Shown: positions 50,727 to 61,721 of the stretch, piece by piece
How the letters are laid out: every line of letters starts with the position of its first letter
Numbering within the stretch: position 1 is the stretch's first letter
NCBI GenBank assembly: GCA_016758965.1
Contig: JAEPRB010000069.1
Span: forward strand, 1-64,000
Direction of reading: 5' to 3'
Origin: Circinella minor
Lineage: Eukaryota; Mucoromycota; Mucoromycetes; Mucorales; Lichtheimiaceae
DNA: 64,000 bases
The notes under the pieces: generated by a model
Seen by the model: the letters and a program-made list of their open reading frames with translations, nothing else
The model's database searches: none
Told to the model about the DNA's origin: nothing
Position numbers and translations under genes: made by a program

Positions 50727-53700
50727 ATTATTAGTTTGTTGTTATTACTATTATTTGATTAATACAGTGGATAGGTATATATAAAAAAAATAATAACAAA
50801 AGATAGATCAACAGATGTATAATATGCAAGGAAAGTAAAAATGTAAAAAAAAGTTTTAAAGGGTTTTTATATAATGAATTGAAATAATGTTTTGAACACA
50901 AAACGATTACATAAGACGTGTGTGTTCTTTTCGCTTCGCTGCTGTTGTTATTATTTTCTTCTTGACATTCGATAGTACAAGGAAAAAAACAATTACCTTC
51001 TGACTATCCATTATTTGCAGTATATTATAGTAGGCTTTGTTGTTAATTTTTCTAACAACAAAACTCATTGGCTGGGATGCTGCGGTTATGCATTATATAA
51101 GTGGTAATGGGATATACTAAAATAGGTTTTTGACTCATGATTTTTTTTGGTTGGATCGTGATTGATGTTTGTTGATTTACCTTTTTTTTCAATACCCTCC
51201 CCACTTTACACATGCATGCACAATGGTGTGGCAAAGCACAAATAATAAGTGTTACTGTTATGGTTATGAAATCAAACCCTGGGTTTGCAACAAAAAAAAA
51301 TCTGTGGGAATAACACTCTAAATTTCTTGATTCGGAGCCGAGTTACACGATGTGATTACGGCATGAACTTAAGTTGTACAATTTCTGTGTGAGCCTCTGA
51401 TGTATTACCCCACGCTTTCATTCTCTCTCTCTCTCTCTCTGTCTACATTCTTTTTTCTCCTTCCTACAATAATACTCCGTTCTCCCCGCTCTTTTTTATT
51501 TCATAATCTCACTATTTCCTTTTTTTTTTTGTGTGAGAGTACGTGTGATCATAAAATAAAAGTTAAAGCTGCTATACTAAAAAAAATCAATCATAAATCT
51601 TTGACATATTATATAAAAAAATGACAGGTTGGTGTTACAGGCAGAAAGAGAGAAAAAGCGAGTAGAAACCACATATTTCTTGTTATGATGATAATAATCC
51701 AAAAAAAAAAAGGTTAACTTTTAACCGTTTTCTTTTAATGATACAAAAAGAGAAAATATAATTATAATATAGCATACTCCCCCAAGAATAAATTATTCAC
51801 AAATAAGTTTTCAATAGAAAGACAAGAATTGTTGGAAGTCGATGGAAGGTCATGTTTGTAACTTGAATGAGAGGCTTTGGTCCTGAATTATAAGTTACAC
51901 TAAATAACCATTTATGGTATTTTTATTTTACTTAACAACGATGGAGTAATCCAAAATCAGAGCCACTTAAAACTGTCCCTGGGAAGGGATGGAATCCATT
52001 TCATCTCTTTTTCTTTCTATACCAAATTTATTTTTATTTTTATTTGCATACATAATCAAGAATCTGGGAAAGAATGGTAGAAACACAGATTGAATGGATG
52101 AAAAAAAAAGATTTACTGATGAGCGATCACATCATGATAGGGAATAGAATTACTTTTTTGTTATTGTTTGATATTGAAGAAGGTGATAATTATATTCCAC
52201 AAAAAAAATATTCCACAAAACATTGATATTTATTTCCGTTTACTGGGTGATTAAAGTAAAAATAGCATGAATACGTATTTTCCAGACCATTATTATTATT
52301 AACATCATTCACCGTAGATATTTTTACAATGTTATTCTTCATGGTGAAGAAATCAGAAGTAATACCATCGATAATATTTTGCGCCTTACAGGCATCTTAA
52401 AATTATTATCTAATGACATTTCTTCAGTGGGTCTCGAATTTTTAACACAGCTCTTTAATTATTCGTACTAATAATATATATTATTTCTTTGTGAACCAAG
52501 CAATATCAACTTATAGTAGAGCTGCAACGGATCAGAAAATTTCATAATTCTGAAACACTATATACACAATAAAGGCATTACCACCAATTAACCTAAACAT
52601 GTACTACCTCGCAATACAACTCACAGGAAATCAAAAAATACACGTTCTGGTTTTACTACTTAAATGTAATAATCCATAGTAGCAATACGTAAAAAATAAA
52701 CGTACGAAAGATTAAATCAGTTGCGTTCTAAGAAGCATATATGATCTACAACAACGAAAACATTTTTACCAAAAGTAAAGTTTTGTTACACCAGACTACG
52801 CTTTCTTTCCGTTTACACATTACCTACGTACAGTATAAACTCTCCATCTGTATGTAGTCTATTTTCACGAACATACTACCTATTTACTTAAATACATGTA
52901 ATATACAAATCATCATGATGACATAATAGTGATAATGATTGAGTACTTTTTCCCCTTACAACATTATTATCACTCTGACTTTATGGGACATGTGTGAATT
53001 TAAGCAACTAACACTCCCAACATTTTTATACTTCAATAGCAGGGCAATATAAGAGAATATCTCCTTATAATAGAACTCTAATATATTGTTCAGCTGTACA
53101 ACAATAGTACATTTCTGGACTTATCCATTATAACTGGATAATATCTCTCTTTATAAAACATTTACATATGTTAAAGTATTTAATTAAAATCATGATAGAG
53201 TTTTGGATATGAATAATAATAATATAATGCAATACGTTTAAAATGAACACTCGCGAAAATAATTGTTTTTGTAGTGAAAAAAGAGGGAGACAGGATGCGA
53301 GGAGCAAAGAGTTTATGCTAATCTTACTATAGTATTATTTATTAGAAGAATTATGGCTCAACATATTACTGCTGCTCAGCTGGGAATCAATGAAATTTTT
53401 GTCTGGGCTTTCACAGACATTAAATCATCTAAACCCATACTGTGACAATACACTGTATAAAACGGAAAAAAAAGCACTGTGATACACATGGCTTGAATTG
53501 TACAAAGAAACGTTGCTGTGTGTAACCTCAAAAGTTATACTTTCTTTTTAAGACTTTTTAAGGTTGTCTCTTTGGAACTGCTATCAGTTTCACAAAATGC
53601 TTGTAGTCGGAGACGTAAAATTTACTTTATTAAAAGCAGCAAATGTTCATAAAACTGGTTGATGTATTTACTAAAGAAGAACCCATCATCACTATATTAA

Positions 53701-53927
53701 GAGATAATATGATATGCTATTATGTTATTATGGGGACATATACTGTAAACATGACATTATAGAGACTATCTGTATCTTTTATAGTTACTATGTTTTGGCT
53801 TTCTATTAAAGAAAAGAAAATAGTTTTCATTATCTACTCTATATTGGACTACCTCGAAATATTCAAACTCTTACTTTGAATATCATTTTTTTTACAAACT
53901 TTCTACGTATCACAACATAAAAAGCAA
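50727..53927. other. 3.2-kb gene-poor intergenic region
   Basis: Upstream of the sugar transporter. The first 700 bp are probably its promoter and leader; they include CT-rich runs (51421-51441) and a 13-bp palindrome AAACCCTGGGTTT near 51277. The rest is AT-rich with scattered TACGTA (52270, 52686, 52826, 53905). I see no open frame with protein character. Confidence 0.5.
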
Positions 53928-53929
53928 TG

Positions 53930-54036
53930 CCTGAATATTTGGATAGTGCTTGAATAATGCTTTAAAATACTGCCTGAATTATAATGCTTGATGTATATAA
54001 AACATATACTTTATTCAAGCACTTTTTTAAAGCATT
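53930..54036. repeat. GCCTGAAT/GCTTGAAT motif block, left of the LINE
   Basis: Four to five spaced copies of GC(C/T)TGAAT (ATGCCTGAATATTTGG, GTGCTTGAATAATGC, CTGCCTGAATTATAATGC) turn at about 54000 into the complementary orientation (TTATTCAAGC). The block ends with the first copy of the 16-bp target duplication at 54021-54036. It looks like one arm of a fold-back repeat. Confidence 0.6.
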
Positions 54037-54611
54037 TTTTTTTTGTAGAAGAAAATTTATTGTCCCAAATGTAGGGAGGTGATGAAAGATAAACTATACA
54101 TTGATTAATTACAGAAAGAGAAGAGAAAAGGACTAAGCTATTAGAGAAATATTGTAAGAAATATTGTTAACTAAGCGTGCAGGCTGAATGTTTGTTGCTC
54201 TTCCAAATGAATTTTACGTAGGTGAAGAATTGTTTTGGCTATTACACCATTTGACCAGAAGGTTGTTTGATGAAAGACAAAATGCCAATGAGCAGACCAA
54301 ATTTGTAACAGAGTGGTGGCAATTATGTCGAAAAACGTGAGTTTGAATTCAGGACGTACTGATAAACCAGCCAGCGAAAGGGAAATGATGTGATGAAGAG
54401 TGAGCTCGTGAGGAGAGACCAAATAACGAGATCCAATGCTTTGCCAGACCGACTGTTTAATAGGGCATGCCCACACAAAGTGTTCAGGTGTATCAATTGA
54501 GTCACAAAAAACACAGGTAGGCGTGGTAAATACGTTTGGTATCAGTTGATGAAGGCGTTGCTTACAAGATAATTTTTGATGCAATATGCGCCACCAGATT
54601 GTATGTGCCCT
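54037..54611 (-). mobile_element. 5'-truncated LINE (non-LTR) retrotransposon copy
   Basis: The frame on minus (about 54605-54171) reads WWRILHQKLSCKQRLHQLIP then CVFCDSIDTPEHFVWACPIK and QSVW. This is the C-terminal zf-RVT zinc-binding domain (C-x2-C...H-x4-C) found at the end of LINE reverse transcriptases. Only about the last 145 residues remain; the rest of the ORF is absent. The copy is bounded by identical 16-bp direct repeats ACTTTTTTAAAGCATT (54021-54036 and 54612-54627). A T-run abuts the low-coordinate copy, corresponding to a poly-A tail of the minus-strand element. These are the hallmarks of target-primed insertion with 5' truncation. The element is dead as an autonomous copy. Confidence 0.85.
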
Positions 54612-54865
54612 ACTTTTTTAAAGCATTATTCAGACATTATTCAGGCATTATTAAAGTATTATTCAAGCATTATTTTATTCAGGCATTATTTAGACACTGT
54701 TCAGACATTAAACAAAAACGAATTGAGTTCAGCCATTATTCAGGCACTATTTAGGCATTGAGCAAAAACGAAATGGGTTCATGCATTATTTAGGCACTAT
54801 TCAGGCATTAAAAGAAAATGAATCGGCTCGAGGTTAAACATTATTCAGATCTTATTTAGTTGTGG
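54612..54865. repeat. 11-bp ATTATTCAGGC motif array
   Basis: A run of degenerate 11-bp units (CATTATTCAGA, CATTATTCAGG, CATTATTAAAG, TATTATTCAAG, CATTATTTAGA, CACTGTTCAGA and more) after the second target duplication. Two breaks (AACAAAAACGAATTGAGTTC; GAGCAAAAACGAAATGGGTT) are themselves near-duplicates. Orientation is opposite to the block left of the LINE. Confidence 0.8.
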
Positions 54866-55123
54866 CCAGTAACTCTTGAAGCTTGTCAACAATTTTTATG
54901 TTATATAACAACCCTCAACATTATGTAGTAAAAAAAGTTATATGTAGCTTGCTGCATTACATCCGATATTATGTATATTTGACATTGTATATATATATAC
55001 TTTTTTATCTGATGCCTGTGGTTTATAGAAATTGAACGCCCAACTGAAATAAGATACAACGGAAGATGCAAGGTTCCTTTGGGGCGAAAAGGTTTTTGAC
55101 GAGAATGGATTGAAGAAAATTAT

Positions 55124-55644
55124 ATGGACAACGACGAAAGAAGAACAGACAATGCTATGGATAATATTCGAAACGAGTTACGTCAGGCAGTTACTAAAAT
55201 TAATGAACAAGACCATGTATCGCGACATACTGATTGGTCATTAATTGATGAAAAAATCCAGAAAAAGCGAGCAGTTGACTTTGAAAAGACTGTATCAAGA
55301 CTTGGTATTCCATTAGACAAGTGCCGCGAACACTGGGCATCTTTGTACCTATTGAGTCGTAAATGGGGTATTGTTAGCCAAGCTTATAAGTTAGCACACC
55401 CAAATGAGATGGATGTAAGTATGCAATAACTGGGTAATATACCCCTTAACGACTTAAACTCAATAATAATAATTATCTAATGTGCTAGCAGTATTTTAGC
55501 TCACAAGTAACGTATCCCACAAGTGATTCTGAAGAGATAGATCATCGTAATTCGACTTCTAATCAAAACTCTATTGATAACATTCAATTAAACTCTGATA
55601 AAAAAGGAGGGAAAGAAAAAAAGGCTCACCGAAACCGTTATTGA
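55124..55644 (+). CDS. small SANT/Myb-like DNA-binding protein
   Basis: Two exons, 55124-55414 and 55492-55644, 147 aa; the acceptor may also be 3 bp earlier. Residues 26-66 (DWSLIDEKIQKKRAVDFEKT, then VSRLGIPLDKCREHWASLY and RKWG) have the three-helix pattern with spaced Trp residues typical of SANT/Myb/MADF-like domains. The C-terminal exon is Ser/Asn-rich and ends in a Lys/Arg cluster (KKGGKEKKAHRNRY), a plausible nuclear signal. It sits alone between two TTCAGGC-type motif blocks (54612-54865 and 55842-55876) in transposon-marked DNA. It may therefore be a host transcription factor or a transposon-related DNA-binding protein. An additional upstream exon cannot be excluded. Confidence 0.55.
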
Positions 55645-55841
55645 ATTTTTTTTATGATTTTTTATATATCCTCATCAATTGTATGATAATATTTTAGTTC
55701 ATTCATCAAGTAGTTATTAAGTTTATTATTGCTACGATATTATTAATAAAAAGACAATCTTGTAGTTTCTATAGCTTTTTAAATAAGTCTGTGATTAACT
55801 AGTGATATAAAATCACTTCATCTAATAAACAGGGATAATTT

Positions 55842-55876
55842 TATGCCTGAATATTGCCTGGATATAGCCTGAAATA
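55842..55876. repeat. short 11-bp GCCTGAAT block
   Basis: Three 11-bp units in a row (TGCCTGAATAT, TGCCTGGATAT, AGCCTGAAATA), the same motif and orientation as the block at 53930. It lies just downstream of the SANT-like gene. Confidence 0.7.
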
Positions 55877-56224
55877 AAGAGTGGTCAAGTTCAGAAGTCC
55901 GTTTAGTGTAGCATGGACAAAACGGAGATCCATTGTACACACTCAGGAACATTGAAACCACTGTGGCTTTACTCTTACAAAAGAGCTTTTTACCACGACT
56001 AATTTAAATTAAATTCTTTCGAAATTTTATCAGCTTTACCATTTATCTCTTGCCATTTTGTGAGAACTCGACTTTTCAAAAATTTGCCGTGATTTATTTA
56101 ACATCATCTCCTTTGAAGTTAAAACTTGTAAACGTTCTGCTCAAAAATGATTGGTTTCACAAAAATGATTTTTACTTATAAATTTTTTTTATAAGTTTTT
56201 TTATGTGATCTGGTATTTTGGCAT

Positions 56225-56387
56225 TTTTTGCATAAAAAAGTACTTTGTCATTTTTTTTTTATAAATAATTCACTATATGTTTTTGTAAAAAAATTCGCTT
56301 AGTCATTTTTTTGTATAGATTAATCACTATATGTTTCTCTATAAAAATCACTTAATCATTTTTTTTTGTAAAATTTTTCACTATATG
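56225..56387. repeat. three-copy ~54-bp tandem repeat
   Basis: Three units each end in CACTATATG (56271-56279, 56324-56332, 56379-56387), spaced 53 and 55 bp. Each has a CTT(A/T)GTCATTTTTTT-like core. A diverged minisatellite with no coding frame. Confidence 0.75.
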
Positions 56388-58419
56388 CATTTGCATAGAA
56401 GATATCACAAATACCATTATTTATAAACCCATTTATAACTACTCAACAATAACTTAGTCTTTATTTTATATGTTTCGATTTATATGATGTGATAGACATA
56501 TACTATACATATGTACCTCTTCATATCTGGAATAAATGAGAAAAAAACATGTATAAAAAAACAGACTGTTTTTCCTTAAACTGACTGTTTATACTTCTCA
56601 AATCAATCGGCGACTGAACAGCATGAATCTTCAATTTCACCTGAAAAAAATCGCACCCGTCGCATATGAATTAAATATGTTGATATAGCAGGTGCCAATA
56701 AATAATGATATTTTGCTACTCTTTCATGTTTGCTTTATTTACTGAATTTGGATAAATTATACCATGTATTTTTGTGTTCAATTAATCTATAACATTAAAA
56801 TAATTCTGGATACGTAACATGGCAAAATAAAAGACTTCAATAAGCTATGCACATTTTCGCCACTTCTGTCGTTTTTAATACAGATTCTGATTGCCTAATT
56901 TAATAATATTGCTGAGTTTGGTATACAAAAAGCTTCAAGGTGCTTTAATGGAGCCTGTAGTAGTAGAGAGAACTGTAATTTAAACCATGAAGATGAATTA
57001 TTAAATGATCCTATACATATGCAATACCCTTTTTTGCAGCGCATCTAAAAGTAATTTTTTTGTATAATAAAGAATCGACTCCTGTTATCAATGGTTTTGT
57101 TAATAAGAGCCTCTATTAAACAACATAATATGTTTCTTAACAATCACTTTTTTTGCCCATAAATAATATTTTACCATTCTCTGGATTTACTCAAAATAAA
57201 ATCACCTATTATGAATTATCATACTTTGAATTTTTATAATTATTAACTGTTTAAAAAAATGCGGGTAAAAAAATCTACACATAAATTACTTTATATGTAC
57301 ATCACTAGTAATTATTGTATGTTACACCGTTGACATAATTTATAATTACACATCATTCTTTCTTACACAAAACACTTGGTAAACAAAATTCTATTTATAG
57401 TTTATTACTACGATCCTTTATTCATATTACTGTTGATACTTTTAACAATATACAAAATTAATTTTAAATTTATAGAGAAGTGAACTAGTGAGTGTTAGAA
57501 TATATATATTTATAAACAGACTTTTTCTAGATTGTCTCGTTAGTAGGCAACAAAAAAAACCCTGGTATTTTATTTCAATGGTGCCCGAAATATCTACCTT
57601 TTTCCATGCTCAGTTAGTCCTGAATTTTGATCATCTGACCTCCAACGAAGGAAGGAAAAAGATTTTGGCATAAAAAAAGTAAAGAAACATCTCGAAGTTT
57701 TCAAAACCTAGCTCAGGAATGAAAAGGCTATAGATTGATAACTAAGACAGTGATAAAATTTAGAGTAGTAACTATAATAAAGTTTGTATATATGTATATA
57801 TATAATTAGATTTGATGTAATAAAACGTCAATATAAAAGATGTTATATAAAAACAATTATGCAGCAACACTCATTATTAATGTTGTTTCCTAATGACGTA
57901 ATAAGAAAAAGCATTTTCTTTGTTAAAATTAGTGTAACAAAAGCAGCATTGTTGCCTTTTGCCTGCCAATTAATCAATTTATATTTCTTTATTGTGTCAC
58001 CACAGTGCGCATAATAATAAGATTAAATGCGTAAAAAAATACAATAGGTCTCTCGGGTTTAATAGACTCTTCCTCCGAAGAAGCAACACTCTATATATAC
58101 GTCATAGTAGCATAGACCCCGATAGCTCAAAAACTCATGTATTTTGGTATGTAAAAAAAGGTTGCCATAAAATATAAACATTTTTATCAAAAGGCGTAAA
58201 AAAAATTCGAATTAGGAATAAATAAAAAAAAAAAGAATATCTGTTTACCATGAAGCATTTTATTCTTATATAAATCTTGGCGTGGGCAAGTAACATATAA
58301 GAATACATGCGTTAAAAACATTTATCTTATGAGTGTTGGAAGTTTTACTAACAATGCATAATTATTTATATACAGAATTTTAGTTTTCATGGCACAGATA
58401 CCTTGAAATTATGCAATAA

Positions 58420-58683
58420 AATAAGCCTTTATTATTTGGTAAAATCCTTGCAAAACAAAAAAAGAAAGGGGAAGGGGTAATAAGAAAGGGGAGGGTTTTT
58501 CTTTATGTTGATGTTGAATTCATCGGTTGGGTCGCTGAGCAAAATAAAGAAGCAGCTGATCAACTCAACATTGAAGATATTAGCAGCATGGGGAAAAAAA
58601 AAAGGAAAGTCCGATGCGCTAAAGAATTTGCTTGCCCTGATGGAAAGGGGTTGTTGATGGAAACCTTTTTTTTTCGGCATTAG
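58420..58683 (+). pseudogene. orphan coding-like exon fragment
   Basis: A 264-bp stop-free stretch on plus with protein-like composition (YVDVEFIGWVAEQNKEAADQ, then NIEDISSMGKKKRKVRCAKE), ending in TAG at 58681-58683. There is no usable ATG near its beginning and no matching upstream exon that I can recognise. It includes a KKKRKV cluster that could act as a nuclear signal. It may be the last exon of an unseen gene or a relic of one, perhaps transposon-derived. I do not recognise the family. The antisense frame over the same bases is the less likely reading. Confidence 0.3.
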
Positions 58684-58850
58684 ATTATTGCGTTTCTATA
58701 CCGACGTCATGATATGGGTTAGGTTTCATTTTCATAGAAAAGTTATTTAAATCATTTGTTTTTCTTCTTCTTCCCCCTTTTTATTTGATTTTTGCTTTTT
58801 GGACCCTTTTTCACACAACGGACAAAACAATTTATTTATTCTTTACAATC

Positions 58851-59510
58851 ATGTCAACAACCACTGCTTCGACTAATAATTTCATTGATCAAGATTCTGT
58901 TGCTATTTCATCTAATAGTAACAACAGTAACACTAATAGAGGGGGATATTATAAATCATTTTTAAAACCGGGGAAGTTTTGGCAAAGAGGCTCAAATAAA
59001 GTTGCTAACAGCAATGAGGGTGATCAACATAAACAACAACAGCATGAACATGAAGAGCAAGATGAAGAGCATCATAGCCAACAAGTAGAACAAACCATCA
59101 ACCACCCCGATGATGCTCATCACCATAACAACAAAAAATCATTTATCTCCATGCCAACTCCATTCAAGTCATCTACAAAATCAGATCGCCAACAATCGCC
59201 TGCATTACGAGAGGCGGCCAAAGCAGAAGTTTACAAATTATCAATAGTTAATGATTCTGGTATATTTTTGCCTCCTTCTCCAAAACTTGATAGCAAGCGA
59301 GATAATTGGATTGAAATGGATGAAGAGGCCATGTCTTTTCGATTACCTAGTCCAGAATGCCTAACAACTTATGGCAATAACGACAAAACTATTCCTACTT
59401 TTTATACACCATCCGCAATGGTTTTTCCTCGTTCATCGTCTGTTGATACTAATAATGAAGACGATGTTCCTTCTTTGAGTACTGATATTTCTTCTGTTCA
59501 CTCATCATAA
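58851..59510 (+). CDS. uncharacterised low-complexity protein
   Basis: Single exon, 219 aa. The ATG at 58851 is chosen over an in-frame start upstream because the extra residues are Phe/Thr-rich leader sequence. The N-terminus is Ser/Asn-rich, followed by YYKSFLKPGKFWQR, a Gln/His/Glu-rich stretch and then KSFISMPTPFKSS. A more ordered C-terminal part, REAAKAEVYKLSIVNDSGIF then LPPSPKLDSKRDNW and MSFRLPSPECL, contains SP motifs suited to proline-directed kinases. No domain is recognised and no membrane span is seen. It resembles a disordered regulatory protein. Confidence 0.65.
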   Translation: MSTTTASTNNFIDQDSVAISSNSNNSNTNRGGYYKSFLKPGKFWQRGSNKVANSNEGDQHKQQQHEHEEQDEEHHSQQVEQTINHPDDAHHHNNKKSFISMPTPFKSSTKSDRQQSPALREAAKAEVYKLSIVNDSGIFLPPSPKLDSKRDNWIEMDEEAMSFRLPSPECLTTYGNNDKTIPTFYTPSAMVFPRSSSVDTNNEDDVPSLSTDISSVHSS

Positions 59511-60215
59511 TTGTATTTTTTTTATTATCTTCAACACTATTACTTTTAACTTTTTTACATTTTTGTTCGCATTATTCACATACACCACCAATCATTCTTA
59601 TTTTATTATAACTTTCTTATATATACACACACTCTCTATTACAACTACCTATTCCTATTTGCCCTCCTTCTAGCATACATATATATTTCTCTCTCTCAAT
59701 TGGAAAGAGACACGCATATGAAGTAATATTCTTTTTCTACTCTAATAATTTTTTTTGTTTATTTTGTAAATTTATTTTTTTTGCCAGTCTATATTAGTTT
59801 GTTCTGGCCCAATTTTATCTTATTTTTCTTATTTTGTTCTAATAATATCTTCACTGCTTTTTACGGATTCTCAATTTAGCTGATTTTTTTTTATCTCATC
59901 AATTGACGACATAATTTCTTTATTGTTCTTTTAACTCCCACCCGTGTCGGGGTGGATGTTGTGGATATGGACAGTGAGAGAGCACCCGAAAGTATAAGCT
60001 GGGTTGTGGGGTTATCACCATTAAGAGAAAGAGAGCAAGTGGCTGTGAAACTGGTAGAAAAAAAATTTCAAACATGAAATGATTTCATAATGATCCTATA
60101 ATAAAGCCGAAAATTTTATTACAAGGGATATTGTTTGTCGTATGTTGTATGAAATAAAAACCCCAAACATTTATTTTTTTCGATACAATTCATTATCACA
60201 ATCTTTCTTTTAATA
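59511..60215. other. intergenic, 0.7 kb
   Basis: Pyrimidine-rich 3' UTR-like DNA, then a small hairpin CCACCC-GTGTCG-GGGTGG at about 59940-59957 that stands out by GC content, then the promoter of the next plus-strand gene. No gene seen. Confidence 0.5.
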
Positions 60216-60924
60216 ATGGACACTACTGACAAAGGTAATTAAAATATGAAAAAATTATAATATAAATTTATATGATGCGTCACCAGACTATATAAAGTTA
60301 AACTGGTCTGTGATTTCTTTTTTCTGTTTTTTTGCTGACAAAAAAATGGGGGAGGGGGGTTTATTAGAACTTCAGGCCGAATATGAGGCTCGCCATAAAA
60401 ATCTATTCCATTCAGTGCACGGAATGTTTGATTCAGTAGATAATGTAAGTTTATTGTATACATATAATGTGCTACAAGAAAAGAAGAAACACTGAAATAA
60501 TGGAAATAAAATTTTATAGGCTTTGCATAGTGCTTTCGATGAAGCCCAGGAACATATTCAAGGTTCTACTGCTGTGGATAATGATTATGCTGGTACCAGT
60601 AACGTAACCAATACCAGTAACCCCCTTACTGACAATAATACTACTACTGCTACTCGCCGATCAAGAAGTTCCACATCTTCGAATGTAAAAGATCAAGCAC
60701 AAGCTACTGCTGATGATATTAAGGCTGAACATCGTAAGCATAGTTTTGGATTTAACATCAACAAGTCAGCTATGGATGCTACTCGTCGAGATATTGATGC
60801 TTTGCGTGAAGCTGATGCTGAACGATTTGAACCCGTCGGTTCAAAGATTGAAGATACACTTGGTAATACTGCTCTTGTTGATGATAGTTTGGATTCTAGC
60901 GGTTATAAATTAAGGCGCCATTAA
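60216..60924 (+). CDS. uncharacterised small helical protein
   Basis: Three exons, 60216-60234, 60368-60444 and 60520-60924, give 166 aa with matching phases. The first exon encodes only MDTTDK. The central part is amphipathic (ELQAEYEARHKNLFHSVHGM, then FDSVDNALHSAFDEAQEHIQ), followed by a Thr/Asn/Ser-rich linker. A conserved-looking C-terminal segment reads KHSFGFNINKSAMDATRRDI, then DALREADAERFEPVGSKIE. No catalytic motif, signal peptide or membrane span is visible. I do not recognise the family. The spliced structure and coding composition support a real gene. Confidence 0.65.
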
Positions 60925-61721
60925 TTGATAACTTTAGACGTAGTAACTGCATACTATGACTCCTTGTAAAAAAAAATAGAAGAAAAAAAAAGAAAAAAAA
61001 AAGATAACGACAAGGGATTGTTTCAATCAACAATTATGTACATATAATGTAAATGTTTTTTTAATGTGTAAGGAAGCGTTTCTTCTTTTCTTTCTTGGAA
61101 TATGTAACTAAATTCTTTACTACGTAAACTATTTATGTAGTTTTCCTTTTTTTTTTTTTGGCCCTCCATGTCTTGATTATTTATATATAAAAATAAATAA
61201 AAAAAGCTGTACATATTTTTATTTTATTTTTTGTTTTCAATACGTATTCGAAGCATTAGTGTTTTATAATTATGTCAAAAAAAAATTGATAAGAATAGAA
61301 ACCATATTTATGCAGGAAGAATAGTAATATTGATGTAATTATCAAAAAAAAAGTTAACAAAGTTTCTTTTTTGCCCGAACAATTTAACCTTATGGGAAAA
61401 AATGTTGTAAGCACAAAGGAAATATATAAGGTTTGGATCGTCTTTCTAGTAATTAACTACAAGAGATACATTTATAATTGTTTATTACGGTAATTTTTTT
61501 TTTTGAATTTTATGGGGAATATAAGAATAGATTGATATATTTATACAACAGAAAGCAATACAATTTTTTTTGGGGGACGGAATGAAAAGAGAAATGTGTG
61601 TATGTTGGGGAAGAGAACAAAAAAGAATAAAAAAGATGTGCTGGTTGGTAGGTTGGTTGGTTGGGGGGACTCGGTATAATGTGATTATTTACAACTTTTA
61701 TTTATAATAATAAATAGATTA
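60925..61721. other. convergent intergenic region, 0.8 kb
   Basis: Between two 3' ends. AT-rich with several A or T runs and a GGTTGGTAGGTTGGTTGG stretch near 61644-61665. No gene seen. Confidence 0.55.

Larger units (their letters stand above)
55645..58419. other. 2.8-kb gene-poor region
   Basis: Contains a third short motif block (55842-55876) and a 54-bp tandem repeat, both listed separately. Otherwise very AT-rich with only short open frames of no protein character. Confidence 0.5.

Noticed and set aside
51277..51289. AAACCCTGGGTTT palindrome as an operator for the sugar transporter
   Set aside because: Single occurrence about 550 bp upstream of the start and no known regulator of this site; noted only in the intergenic entry.
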